Assembly: GCA_963576725.1 (NCBI GenBank)
Contig: OY755239.1
Location: 56,897,953-56,961,952, forward strand
DNA length: 64,000 nucleotides
DNA from: Azorinus chamasolen
Lineage: Eukaryota; Mollusca; Bivalvia; Cardiida; Solecurtidae
Direction of reading: 5' to 3'
Below are positions 1-10,777 of the stretch, in pieces (the stretch's first letter is position 1; the number at the start of each line of letters is the position of its first letter). A program made the translations under genes and the position numbers. The notes beneath the pieces were generated by a model, which was not told where the DNA came from, did no database searches, and saw only the letters and a program-made list of their open reading frames with translations.

Positions 1-169
1 GTCTCATCAGGGTCTGTACTATTTACAAGTTGATTGTGCAACCAGTGCACTCTACAGCAGTGATTGCACAGCGAAATACTTGTGCACAGTAAAGATATAT
101 GTAATTATACAACAGGACATGGGTAAAGAAGGAGAAATGTATTTTAAAATTCAGCAAGCGAAGGGTTAA
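1..169 (-). mobile_element. Family A TTAA MITE, cut by window edge
   Basis: It matches the reverse strand of the complete copy at 19676-19925 and ends in AGCGAAGGGTTAA. The window starts inside the central hairpin, so the other half lies outside. It sits inside a K element whose end follows directly (170-230). Confidence 0.8.
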
Positions 170-230
170 CCTAATTAATAATCATAATGCCATTATATCT
201 TACATGAATATTCATCGTGTAAAGGGTTAA
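170..230 (-). mobile_element. End of a family K element (host of the A copy)
   Basis: Read on the minus strand it begins TTAACCCTTTAC and continues like the K end at 58261 (ATGAATATTCATGTAAGA). The A element interrupts it about 55 bp inside the K end. Confidence 0.6.
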
Positions 231-340
231 GCGACCACAAAGTCAATTCGTACCAGAGTTTGAAAGCAGGTGATTGCAGAAAGCACCTAGAGGAACTTTA
301 ATCATTCTTGTCGGTCTGCATTAATCTGCAATTTGCCATA
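231..340. repeat. Family D relic
   Basis: It starts GCGACCACAAAGT and carries a shortened D core (GCAGGTG, GCAGAAAGC, CCTAGAGGA, CTGCATTAA). Both termini are gone. Confidence 0.4.
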
Positions 341-618
341 AAACTCCAGAATAAATGTGTTGCTTTAGAGATGTTGGTGATTTCAAGATAATTACTTTAG
401 CTAGTGCAAACACATTTTGCGTTAATTTGGTGAAAGGTCAATTTGCATGGATAGACACACTGAACAGGCAGCAGGAATGCCTGTAAGTATCCAGCAGGAC
501 AATAACGAAGCACACTTGATTTTAAGTGCATTTGCACCAGCCGTATTAAGTTTGCAGTATTGAACAAATGAATACCCAAATCCACATGGGTATCAATGAG
601 TATCATTCCATAAGACCA

Positions 619-755
619 GAGCTACAGATAAAAGTGCGTACCAATATACTTCATTTGTCATTTCTCCACCAAACCCTACACTGTGACCACTCTTCAAGAC
701 GATTCTAAAGAGTGGTCACATTATAGGGTTTGGTGTAGAAATAAAGTAACGGCTG
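619..755. mobile_element. Family J palindrome
   Basis: The hairpin arms at 661-700 and 701-741 pair across CTCCACCAAACCCTA and TAGGGTTTGGTG. The CTACAGATAAAAGTGCGTACC end at 622 is also seen at 29752. The apex is asymmetric, suggesting loss of a few bases there. Confidence 0.7.
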
Positions 756-1019
756 ATGTCACTACAGTTTAGAAAAAAGAAAACACAGGCGTCCATGCTA
801 TTACCTCGTAATACTTCATATACTATTGTAAACCTTATGTATTTTGTGGTTTGTGCAAAACGTCACTACAGGTCCGGCTTTTGCACCAACTGACACACAT
901 ATTCATCAGAAAAACCTTTTTTGCAATCTGGCGAACATTGCAATGTTGTTATCCGATGTAGTATACTGGACTAAAGGATTGGTATGAACGTACACTGCTG
1001 CGTTTAACAACCTTACGCC

Positions 1020-1140
1020 TTGGTAAACAGAGAAGACCCAGATAAAATGGCTCGCGAAGGAACTGTTTGGCCAGGGTCTGCTCTAGTTGCTTATAACAGA
1101 ATTATATAGATCTGATTTTAATAGTTTCTGCAACGGACAA
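1020..1140. repeat. Family K half-copy
   Basis: It has GTAAACAGAGAAGACCCAGAT, a broken hairpin, then AGGGTCTGCTCTAGTTGC and TAGATCTGATTTTAATAG, which is the K arm order. No TTAA ends remain. Confidence 0.45.
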
Positions 1141-1295
1141 AAGTTATTGTATTCATGCGCAATCATAAACCAAATAATCTAACTGATACATATATCCATG
1201 ATACAATAATTTCTAACAGAAACATTCAAGGAGCAAAGAACACCCGAACTCAAAGAATACTGCACATTCTCTGGCCTGGTTACCCGTACCCTGTT

Positions 1296-1682
1296 GGACC
1301 AAAGGTCCAGATAAGATGCATAGATTTAAAAAAAATTCAACAATTGCTTCTTTATTTCTCCACCAAACCATATACAGTAAAACCTCTCTATAACGGCCAC
1401 TAAATTACATCAATATTTTGTGTTAAAGGCAGGTGGTTGATTAAAGCAAGGTGAAAGTAAAGCAGAACGCTCCTATAGGAGCGTTCTGTTTTACTTTCAC
1501 CTTGCTTTAAGCAGTCACCTGCTCTAAATACCAAATAATTAACACAATTTAGTGGCCGTTATAGTGAGGTTTTACTGTACTGTGACTCTCTTTAGAGTCG
1601 TATCGAAGAGTGGTCACAGTATAGGGTTAGGTGGAGAAACGACGATTTTAGTATTTTGTTACGCACCCTTGTCTGTAGCCCT
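1296..1682. mobile_element. Family J, interrupted by a G element
   Basis: The left arm (GTCCAGATAAGATGC, CTCCACCAAACCATA) and right arm (CTGTGACTCTCTTTAG through AGGGTTAGGTGGAGAAAC) are one J copy split at a TA by the element at 1375-1577. Removing the insert rejoins the normal J stem. Confidence 0.75.
1375..1577. mobile_element. Family G TA MITE, complete
   Basis: Ends are CAGTAAAACCTCTCTATAACGG and its near reverse complement, flanked by TA (1373-1374, 1578-1579). The whole 203 bp folds back on itself with apex CGCTCCTATAGGAGCG at 1469-1484. TA duplication and ends fit pogo/Tigger-type elements. There is no coding capacity. Confidence 0.85.
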
Positions 1683-1754
1683 GGTTACGTACTGAAAGTT
1701 GCGCCATGATCTATAATTATGGAAACTTCAGTGTCATGAAGACGGGTCTGTGAT

Positions 1755-1945
1755 ATCATATGCAAACAGTTTGGATCCAGATGAGAGGCCGAATAACTCG
1801 ACGTCTCACCAGGATCCATGTCGTTCAACACTCCGTTTATCTTTCTAATAAGCGTAAGCACCAATTCTAAAACTTGAAGTAGACGAAAATGTGTCCAGCA
1901 GACGACAATACTTGCGCTAAAACGGTTAAAGCGTGTGACAAATCC
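1755..1945 (+). repeat. Family I2 relic
   Basis: The hairpin TTTGGATCCAGATGAGA... to ...CACCAGGATCCA (1770-1818) is followed by the I2 arm with GTCCAGCAGACGACAATACTTG. Terminal TTAA motifs are eroded. Confidence 0.5.
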
Positions 1946-2029
1946 GACACATTTTGAATATAGATGACTCACTGAATTATTTATCGACTAATCAAAATTC
2001 TAACATTTAAGCAATCTTGTTTTATACAT

Positions 2030-2180
2030 CATTAACTCTTTGCTTGCTATAAAATGATGCATGCGTACACCCCGAGCTGTTACAGTTTTCCGTCAACCTT
2101 TTGAGAAACTATACAAGACCAACTTACTCGGCGTCTCATCCGGATACAAGCTGTTTTAAAATACTAGTCAGGCTGTGCGT
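2030..2180 (-). repeat. Family I relic
   Basis: It keeps TTGAGAAACTAT, one hairpin arm (CTCGGCGTCTCATCCGGAT) and CAAGCTGTTT. The matching arm is lost. Confidence 0.4.
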
Positions 2181-2655
2181 AGCTGATAAATCTTTAAACC
2201 TTACTACGCTGATTTTGTTTTCCAATGCCCTCTCACCAGGAATACATTGTTTGCAAAGGGCATTAGTGACTCGTGACCAACACAGTAACGTTTAAAGACA
2301 AAGTACAACAATAACTAAGAAAGATGCCTTTTTTCAATCTCTTTTTTCAAGGCTAGAACAGCTGTTTGAATTGTTTTATCACCCAGACCCTCGTGATCGT
2401 AAATTACGAATCCATGACAATTCCCCTATGTATTCTGCACTTAATTTCATCTGACCATTCCCTTATTTAGATTCCGTTATTAATGGAAATGAATGATGTA
2501 ATGAAACGCCATACGCATGCTTAAAATAATTTGCAGCTTCCTACGTATAAAACTACTAAATGCTTATTTAAATACATTGTCATGAAATACATCATATCGT
2601 ATAATATTTTAAGCAACATAACCACTATGAAAATGTAATCTCCACAAATTTGGAG
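2181..2655. other. No recognisable feature
   Basis: AT-rich unique-looking sequence with no long frame, palindrome or tandem repeat that I can see. Confidence 0.5.
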
Positions 2656-2659
2656 CCTT

Positions 2660-2785
2660 TGCACATTTGACTATTTCCGATGGGATCAAACTATTGACAG
2701 AGTGTCAAACAGCTTGGACCAATATTAGACACTGGCTTATTCGACGTCTCATGTGGATCCACACTGTTTGCAAGTCGGATCGGTT
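2660..2785 (-). repeat. Family I relic
   Basis: It contains ATTGACAGAGTGTCAAACAG, a decayed hairpin, and TTCGACGTCTCATGTGGATC plus CTGTTTGCAA. Confidence 0.45.
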
Positions 2786-3310
2786 CTACAAACATATTTC
2801 AAAGCACATTAAATAGTTAAATATTTATGGAGTAAGGGTCAATAACCTATTTTATACGATACATTATTAATATGTATTGATACAAAACTAACAGACCAAA
2901 TTAATATAGATGCCAAAGTCTACATGTGGTTGGATATATTGCCTCTATAGTATGGAAGTCCTACATGATACATTTTGATCCAAGATAAAAGAGATTGCCT
3001 GTTAGTTCATTCTTATTTTAGAAGCATTGCGGTCCCATTTGAGACTGCTGTTGAAATAGATAGCTATGGTTTTTCTATTGATGTAGTACGTTCAATGCCT
3101 GTCTCGTTGTAATCATCAACGCAATAGTCTTTTCTGTGTTACGAGCCGTTCTATTTTAAGTGCACCAAGTTTCAAGCAAGTTTAATCAAGTCTGAAAATG
3201 TGGTTCAATAATGTGTTTTGACCAATGGGATATCTCATATACTTGTATCACCTATGTGGATATGCATAGAATGGACCCTACCATGTATCCATATTGTATG
3301 TAACATGTAA
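2786..3310. other. No recognisable feature
   Basis: AT-rich sequence with no supported gene or repeat family. Confidence 0.5.
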
Positions 3311-3312
3311 TA

Positions 3313-3413
3313 CAGTAGAACTCCTCTAATGCGACCACTTAATGAATAAACATTGGTGTCTTTATAAGCAGGTGGCTGCTTAATGCAGGACAAAAGTAAT
3401 GCAGAAAGCTCCT
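3313..3413. mobile_element. Family D left half
   Basis: It begins TACAGTAGAACTCCTCTAATG (TA at 3311-3312) and runs through the D stem to GCAGAAAGCTCCT. It stops at the hairpin apex, where a K relic follows. Confidence 0.65.
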
Positions 3414-3565
3414 TTCTCTCATATATACGCCTATCCATGCATTTGCAAAAAGATTAGATCCTGATTCGTGTAGGAGCCGGTCTGCTCTGGTTGCACGTGA
3501 AATGTTAATTGACCTGTTAACAGTTTCAACCAATACCAACACATCCCGTGTATATGTGCCATTAC
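3414..3565. repeat. Family K relic
   Basis: It reads CTCTCATATATACGCC, TGCATTTGCAAAAAGATTAGA, then GTCTGCTCTGGTTGC and CAGTTTCAACCAATACC. The junction with D lies at the D apex. Confidence 0.45.
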
Positions 3566-3713
3566 AAAACAACTACAAAAGTTTTAACATTTCTAAAATC
3601 AGAATGTTTGAACGGTGTGTAATTAATCTGACAATCTGATATGCGCTCCAAATTAGTTTTGTCTTCTTAGCTACTGCTAGATTGCGAATAGAAACTGATA
3701 TCCATAATGATGT

Positions 3714-3789
3714 ACCTTTAATACCCAAAATAACTTCATACTGTTGAATTGACCTTTAATACCCAGAATAACTTCATACTGTTGAATTG
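3714..3789. repeat. 38 bp tandem duplication
   Basis: ACCTTTAATACCCA(A/G)AATAAC and the following CATACTGTTGAATTG occur twice in a row with a 38 bp period. Confidence 0.8.
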
Positions 3790-3960
3790 ATCGTTTTAAT
3801 TGCTGATACTTTTCTTTTAATAGTTCTGCAACATTTATCAGTTAAGCGATTTTATTTCCTAAATTGTCACATTTTTTCTAGATTTGAGTTCATGTCTGTT
3901 TCATGGCGACAAAAATAGCCCCATTCATTCAATCTGGATGATCTTTGTACAACACACCCG

Positions 3961-4140
3961 CACTAAACCGGAATTTCAGTAGAGAAGAATTTAGATAATG
4001 TTTGACAGGTGGCTGTTTAATGCAGGGTGAAAGTGATGCAGGAAGCTCCTAGACGAGGTTTCTGCACGAATTTCGTCCTGCATTTAGCTGCCATCTGTTT
4101 TCAAGACCGATATTTATACTAAATTTAACGTCCGCTTTAA
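3961..4140 (+). mobile_element. Family E TA MITE, ends eroded
   Basis: The inner parts are clear: ACCGGAATTTCAGTAGAGAAG, CAGGTGGCTG, AATGCAGGGTGAAAGT, apex CTCCTAGACGAGG, then CTGCCATCTG and CCGATATTTATACTAAATT. The CAGTAAAACC ends are lost. Confidence 0.65.
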
Positions 4141-4259
4141 AAAGCAATTTAACTGGAACCTTTTGACAGCAAAGATCACCGGATAGACACTGATAGGGAC
4201 TGCTGCAGTGGGCGAATCTGTTACAGATAACGGTATATACTCCAATAATGAAATCCTCA

Positions 4260-4412
4260 ATTCTCCACCAAACTCTATACTGTGACCACTCTTTAGAATT
4301 GTCTCGAAGAGACAATTCTAAAGAGTGGTCACAGTATAGGGTTTGAGGGAGAAATTAAAAGAGATATTCTTAAAAGTATTTAAATTTACGCATCTTATCT
4401 GGATCTATGTTT
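4260..4412. mobile_element. Family J palindrome
   Basis: Arms of about 46 bp meet at GTCTC-GAA-GAGAC. The right flank continues GATATTCTTAAAAGTATTT and CGCATCTTATCTGGATC, the J end also seen at 11358-11420. Confidence 0.75.
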
Positions 4413-4424
4413 ACCTTTGTAATT

Positions 4425-4615
4425 TGTATCCAGATGAGACACCGGAGACACACCAGGAAACGCTCTGTTTGACAATCCATTTAATCTTTGGAAAAATGAA
4501 TGGGACGAAATTTACAGCAGACGGCAGTGTTTGCAGACGAAACTTGTTTGGCGCCAAAACAGTTAATTCTGTGTTGTCTCATAAAGACATATGTTTATCG
4601 AGAATATTTTGAAAA
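4425..4615 (+). repeat. Family I2 relic
   Basis: It has CCAGATGAGACACCGGAGAC, CACCAGGA, CTGTTTGACA and then the I2 arm CAGCAGACGGCAGTGTTTGC and GGCGCCAAAACAGTTAA. Confidence 0.5.
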
Positions 4616-5149
4616 CGAAATCCATGACAAATTGCAAACATTGCGTTTATATCTAAGCATGGCATGAATTATTCCAATTGACATTATTCATAACATCAAT
4701 AAATTGCTTTTCCTTAAAGTGTTAGAAGAGTATACACGTATTTTACGTGATGATAATTCATTTCAATATGTTTTGCAATTTACTTTTTCGGAACAAAATA
4801 TTAGGTAGTGATTCAAGTTGTGGAATTGATGTTTAAGAAATGCTCAGAGGATTTTCAGAATATATATGCGATCAATTATTAAAGGGAACATTGATCACTT
4901 GCGTCAATTCTATTGAAATATTTGTAATGTATCTGTTTCTGCTTTAAACGACTATTGAAATCATTGTTGAACAGTATCAACAGTTCTTTATCTTCAACCT
5001 GAGCCCTCTTCAATATTAGTTTCTCAAGAGTCTTACCATGAAAACAGAGCACGAATCGTCCATATTTCACGCAAAGTAAAAATAGGACTTAAATCAGATT
5101 TGTCTTGTCTTCAACCCATATGCTTCCAAATCACGACTTTCTACATATT
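4616..5149. other. No recognisable feature
   Basis: No gene, hairpin or tandem repeat is visible here. Confidence 0.5.
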
Positions 5150-5325
5150 CGCGTTTAATACCGGGCATCATAAGGGTCTGTTCTGTTTACTAAAGGGACT
5201 ATATAAATTTGATTCTACACTTTCTACCATGACCAAACCAGTCTGTGTTATTGTCCCATTACAAAAACGCATCTGATTAATTGTTATGATATTATTTCTG
5301 ACATTAAGATTCACGTTAACAGAAA
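5150..5325. repeat. Family K half-copy
   Basis: It keeps AGGGTCTGTTCTGTTTAC, ATTTGATTCTACACTTTCTACC and CATGACCAAACCAG..TGTGTT, the long K arm. The other half of the hairpin is missing. Confidence 0.45.
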
Positions 5326-5649
5326 TGATAAAAGTAGTATGTAAACATTTTATGTAAAACGAATGCCACTCAATGTGTGTCGCTTATTCCCAAACTATCA
5401 GTTTTGTTCGTCAAGTTTTTGAATTTGATTTTGTATATTTGAGTGTCAACAAGTCCAATAAATTTTATTTAGTAATGCCTGTTAGGCCTCCGACGTAAAA
5501 TGGAATATTTCGCGTTGTCATTAGATGTCACTCCATTCTTTCGTCCTTCTGACATGTTTTCCGTCCTTCCATCACAGGTCATTGTTTTGGCACAATGCTG
5601 TCCGGTATTGAGCTGCATTTAGTATATGCATGTGATCAAATAGTAATTT
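5326..5649. other. No recognisable feature
   Basis: Unique-looking AT-rich sequence next to the minisatellite. Confidence 0.45.
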
Positions 5650-6270
5650 TAACCCATGAACCTCCTTGTAGTAACACATGGTAACCCATGAACCATTTTG
5701 CAGTAACACATATTGCTAACACATGAACCTCTTTGTAGTTACACATGTTAACACATGAATCTCTTTGCAGTAACACATATTGTTAACACATGAATCTCTT
5801 TGTAGTAACACATGTTAACCCATGGACCTCCTTGTAGTAACACATGTTAACACATATGACCCATTGTAGTAACACATATTAACACATGAGCCCCAATGTA
5901 GTTACACATGTTAACACATGCGCCCCATTGTAGTAACACATGTTAACACATGAGCCCTATTGTAATGACACATGTTAACACATGAACATATCTGTAGTAA
6001 CACGTGTTAACACATGGACCTCTTTGTAGTAACACATATTAACCCGTTCCCGTCTAGACTCTTTCAATAAATCTACTGAAACATGAGCACTAACTGGGAC
6101 AAAATAATATTTTCTATTTACATAGTTTTAAACCAATTTGATATATAGCTATGGAGCAAATGCTCTATTTATCAGAATGGATCAAAAATGACTTTTGCAG
6201 AGATGTCACATTGCGTCAGTAGGTGGGAATGGGTTAACACATTTGCCTCCTTATAGTAACATATATCTTT
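5650..6270. repeat. 31-35 bp minisatellite, about 13 units, split by a C element
   Basis: Units read roughly TTAACACATGAACCTC followed by TTTGTAGTAACACATG. Twelve units lie at 5650-6038 and one more at 6238-6270, beyond the inserted element. Each unit carries a TTAA, which is the target of the insertion. Confidence 0.9.
6039..6237 (-). mobile_element. Family C TTAA MITE inside the minisatellite
   Basis: It is bounded by TTAA at 6039-6042 and 6234-6237, with CCCGTTCCCG and GGGAATGGG as inner ends. The inside has CTCTTTCAATAAATCTACTG and GAGCAAATGCTCTATTTATC. Minisatellite units continue on both sides. Confidence 0.85.
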
Positions 6271-6324
6271 ATTTCAAGGGGGGGAACTGTCTCCCTTTTT
6301 TGACCGCAATACTCTCATGCAGTC

Positions 6325-6480
6325 TTAACCCTTTCACCTCCATTGTCGCAAAAATGCACCACGACAAATAGTTTTTGTCTCAAACTCTGTTTCTATATCT
6401 GTGTTTTATTCCTTTGAAATTTGCATTTATTTATTTCATTTCCTTATTTTATTGAATGATTTAACAAATCGTTTGTCGAG
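6325..6480 (-). mobile_element. Family H deletion copy
   Basis: It starts TTAACCCTTTCACCTCCATTG and keeps TGCACCACGACAAATAG and TTCCTTTGAAATTTGCATTT. The central GC-rich hairpin seen at 18845-18890 is precisely absent. Confidence 0.7.
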
Positions 6481-7148
6481 CGGTGGCTTGCCGTCTTATC
6501 TTGGTTTTTGTTTGTGTGTATTCAGCTTGTCTTCAAAAATTTAGTTGAGTTCGTCCTTTTCTTTCTCGTGGAAACTGGGGTAGTATTTTAAGTAGTTGGT
6601 GGATCAGCCGAGGTAACTGAAGCGTATCAGGGTTTTATATTAATGCATTAATTACATGGCATGTTAGTACTGGTTTTGAAAATTTTGACCAAATGGCTTT
6701 AGTTGTCATTTCTGATCGTTTTTTCACTTACTTTTGTCAGTTGCGTTAAGTAGTGCAGCATGCTCTGGGTCCGTAAAATGAACATACTTCTTTTACTGCT
6801 TAACTGAATAACTTCACTCAAACGATAAGTTATAATGGATTTCATTCGTTTGCTAAACTAGCTGAAACAATTAATTTGGAAAAGTCTTTGTTGGACAGTC
6901 TGAGATTTCAATAAACACTGATGTTCTAATTAAAGACAATATGACATTTTGTCTATATAACCTACAGTCATGCATATATGCAGGCAACTAACTCTTAAGT
7001 CAGTTTGTAGTTTATCGATACTATGTTTCAACAATTAAATGATAATTATAAACCAATTTGTGTATCTCTCTTCAGTGTCGGTATTATTCTAGAAGAGTGC
7101 ATGTTATGGATCACAAGGAGGCTGAGCGATTCAAATTACCCCATAATG
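6481..7148. other. No recognisable feature
   Basis: No supported gene or repeat. Confidence 0.5.
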
Positions 7149-7338
7149 TTAACCCTTCTCTTGCTGAATTTTAAAAATACATTTCTCCTTCTTTACCCAT
7201 GCCCTGTTGTATAATTACATATATATTCACTGTGTACAAGTATTTCGCTATGCAATCACTGCTGTGGAGCGCACTGGTTGCACTGGTTGCACAACCAATT
7301 TGTAAATAATGCAGACCCTGATGAGACAGCTCCTGCAT
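7149..7338 (+). mobile_element. Family A copy lacking its right end
   Basis: It starts TTAACCCTTCTCTTGCTG and follows A to the hairpin apex (GACAGCTCCTGCA), then stops. A 9 bp duplication (GCACTGGTT) lies inside at about 7270-7287. Confidence 0.8.
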
Positions 7339-8334
7339 AACGTCTACCCACTGTGACGTCACTACCCACAAAACCATGTGACACACAAATATGTAAACAG
7401 ATAATTTTTACAAAATGATGCAGCATCTTTCGAATAATGAGTGTTATTGCGAACATGTCCAGAAAACTACTGACGTTCAGAAAAAAAACATTGTGTCTGT
7501 TCTCGCACGTTTGTTTTGTCCCTTCAAATGACAATTCTGAATTCCGAAATCACTTCCATGTGTAGTAACTATGAGCTTTGTTCAACATAAACTAATTAAT
7601 TGCTATTAATCCTTTATCTGATACACACAGGTCGTTATTTTAATTGCGTACACCCAGATAGGACGACTCATGTTTGTTTATCAAATAATACATATCTAAT
7701 CCTATAATGTCTGCCATTGTCAAATATACCTGTGTTAATTGGTCATTAAACATTACCCTAAATTACCCCGCATACATGTATGTAGACACCAAGTCACCCT
7801 TTCCCAAGTTTGTGAAGCTGGATAAGTCATCGTGGCACCAACTTGAAATCATACTGACATAATACCAAATAGTGTAGACCCTGCTGATCGCATTGCTCTT
7901 TCAGGAGCAGTTTTATTTGCCAATGTTTGTCCGTCCGAATACTTTTATCATGCAACGTCACGAAATACAGTCACTTCCTACTAGCATAATACTTTCCACG
8001 TCGACGCTGTATTTTGTGAGGTATAGTGCATGTGTACTGACCCGACTGGAATGCAAGTTTTGTTCAGCCAATAGGAGGAAAACAGAAGGAGGAAAAGGGC
8101 ATTATTAAACATAAACATCAAATTAACATATTTGCTCACCTTTGTCTCAACTATTTGTCCATATAAAAGGATTAAATCAAGTTTGTTTATGTTGTGAAAG
8201 TCGATGACGTCACTGCATGCCAACATGACGTCACGTAATACGTACTTGCATGTATTTTCATTCAGGGGACGAAACCGCTTTAGCAATCTTTCTTTTTCTT
8301 CATTTTCTCCTTTTTTCTTGGAGTTGCATGATAA
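7339..8334. other. No recognisable feature
   Basis: Nearly 1 kb with no gene or known repeat that I can support. Confidence 0.5.
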
Positions 8335-8482
8335 AAGAATTACTATGCTAGTAGTTTGGAAGTTCAGCTGTATTTTGGCTCGTCAGAAAAGTAGTTAAAT
8401 GCTCGCCAAGGCTCGCATTTAACAACTTTTCCAACTCGCCAAAATACAGCTGAACTTCCAAACTACTAGCATAGTAATTCTT
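8335..8482. repeat. 148 bp near-perfect palindrome
   Basis: The 45 bp outer arms at 8335-8379 and 8438-8482 are exact inverted copies (AAGAATTACTATGC... / ...GCATAGTAATTCTT). The inner 58 bp is also palindromic with a few mismatches (GTTAAATGC / GCATTTAAC). No TTAA or CAGT ends are present, so it is outside the main families. Confidence 0.9.
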
Positions 8483-8785
8483 ATATAGTAAGCACGGTAG
8501 TGTTCTGAAGTCTCCATACATATGCCTGAGAATTGATCAGAGATATTTTATACCGCTATCAGTTATTTCAGTAACTAACTGATAATTGCAAAATCTATCT
8601 TAGGCGAAGCTATAGCTCGATGTACTGGTTTGGTCTAATTTTGAAAAAATATATGCTAATTAGTACTCTAGAGTAGTTTATCGTGATATGCACTTTTCAG
8701 TTACATGTATGTGTGCTGACATTTTTAAAAAAAACTAATACACGTAAATAATCCGCCTGAATGGTATAGAACACTAAGTGTATTT

Positions 8786-9520
8786 GTGTTGAAAACTAAG
8801 TCAATAAATCAAGTTATGATTTCTGTTGGTTCTCATCATGTCATGTTCGATGATAAAATACAGCGTCAATCAAGTTATGATTTCTGTTGGTTCTCTCCAT
8901 GCCGTTTTCATTGATAAAATACAGCATCAAATTATATCTGTTGGTTCTCGCCATGTCATGTTTGGTGATAAAAACAGCGTAAATCAAGTTATAATTTCTT
9001 TTGGTACGCTCTATTTTTAAAGTTCGATGATAAAATACTGTGTCAAACTAAAGTGTTATTGTTGCTAGTTCCCCAAGTGAAATGCTCAGCGATAAACTAT
9101 TGCGTAAGAAGTTCTAATACGTGTTGGACCCCTATGTGAAATGTTGGACGATTAAATACCGCGTCTATTTTTTAAAAATAGTTTCTTGTTGAATCTGTAT
9201 CATATTCGAGGATAAAATAATGTGTCAATCAAACCTTGATTGCCATTGCTGTGTAAGGTTCGGCTGCGACAAGAAGTAGTGGTGGTTTCTGTTACTTCTA
9301 TGTAAGGTTCAATGATAAGATACTGCGTCACAGATGTTATTATTGTTGCTGGTTCATTCAGTGTAAGGTTCAATGATATAAATTCCTTATCAAAGAAGTT
9401 ATAATATACGTTCTATGATAAACAATACTGCGTAAAAGCAGCTATAATATATGCCTATCCCCTTAGTGCAAGAAGTTATCATTGTTGATAGTTCCCTTAT
9501 TTAACGGTTCGGTAATAAAC
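8786..9520. repeat. Degenerate minisatellite of about 61 bp units
   Basis: The repeated parts are TATGATTTCTGTTGGTTCTC, CATGTCATGTT and GATGATAAAATACAGCGTCAA. The first units (8822, 8883, 8936) are alike; later ones drift at a 61-63 bp spacing. Confidence 0.75.
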
Positions 9521-9852
9521 ACTGCGCGTAAGAACTGATTGTTGTTTTGTTGATTCATTCTGTATAAGCTTTGGTGATGAACTACTGCATAAATACGGCT
9601 GAAAAGAGAATTAATCCGGATGCCACACCGGGTACATCTTTTTATCACAATTGCAGATGTGTTTAAATATACACATCAGAAATAAGTAATAGATGCAGTA
9701 GAAATGGCTTGAACACATATCATGTTATAAACATGCTACGGGTTAGTGGGGGTCACACCCTATATGACCTGATCCGAACACTGGGTGTACAAAAGTTTAC
9801 AAAGCCACTAAGTAAAATAGAACCTCATGTAAGCGACCATGGATTGGTTATA

Positions 9853-10051
9853 CAGTAAAACCCTCTAATGCGACCAGCAAAAAGGGCATACTTCACAGTG
9901 GCAAAGGCAGGTGGTAGCTTAATGCAGGACAAAAGTTATGCGGAAAGCTCCTGTAGGAGCTTTTTGTATAATCTTCGTCCTGCATTAAGCAACCATCTGC
10001 TTATAAAGACTGCCGTGTTTATTCATTAGTCGTATCAGAGGGGTTTTACTG
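9853..10051. mobile_element. Family D TA MITE, complete
   Basis: CAGTAAAACCCTCTAATGCGACC at the left and AGAGGGGTTTTACTG at the right are flanked by TA (9851-9852, 10052-10053). The 199 bp folds on itself around GCTCCTGTAGGAGC. A fragment of a related end (TAGAACCTCATGTAAGCGACC) lies just upstream at 9818. Confidence 0.85.
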
Positions 10052-10574
10052 TACTTATTATTTTATAAACAATCAGATAGTCGTTTAACCTTTTTTTATT
10101 TCATAGAGATGCTTTTTAACACTTTGCAAATAGAGTAAATCTAGTCTATTCTATTGACAGTTATTATGGAAATAATAAATTTGATTTTTCAGATTCTGTC
10201 ATTGTTAAAATAATCCTGTGTTCATATACAAATACACAATATTGGCTAATAGATAGTCATGGTGCCATAATTTCTTACATGAATACGTAATGGGGAAGAC
10301 TTAATGCTGGAAAAATACTACTGTTCTCTGTCTTATTTGGTTCTTGCATTAAAATACCATTTGTATTCATTTCCCAAAACAAGATTTTATTTTATGAAGG
10401 AACTGTAACGGCTCAGTGTTCTAATGAATCGAAAAATGGGAGATGGGAAATAATCACGAGATACAGTTTCCAATATTAGAGAACGGATTGTCTCCCTTCA
10501 ATCCAGTCTTTATACAAAATTAATGCTATCTAGCTCAGTTTATACTATTTATACGTATTTAATATGATCTAACA
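10052..10574. other. No recognisable feature
   Basis: AT-rich sequence without supported features. Confidence 0.5.
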
Positions 10575-10777
10575 CGAGGGTTGTTCCAACCGGAATTCTA
10601 GTAGAAATGAATTTAGATACGTTTAGGTAGGTGGTTGATTACTGCAGAATGAAAAGCATGCCGAAATCTCATATAAGAGTTTTCTGCATGTATTTCACTC
10701 TGTATTAAACTGCCACCTGTCTCCAAGACCGATAATTAAACTAAACATAACATCTGTTTAGAGGCGTTTAACTGCAC
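10575..10777 (+). mobile_element. Family E TA MITE, eroded
   Basis: It has AACCGGAATTCTAGTAGAAATG, TAGGTAGGTGGTTG, a weakened hairpin with apex CTCATATAAGAG, then CTGCCACCTGTCTCCAAGACC and CTGTTTAGAGGCGTTTAACTG. Confidence 0.7.

Noticed and set aside
5650..6038. CRISPR-like array
   Set aside because: Units are contiguous and variable throughout, with no unique spacers; the genome is eukaryotic.
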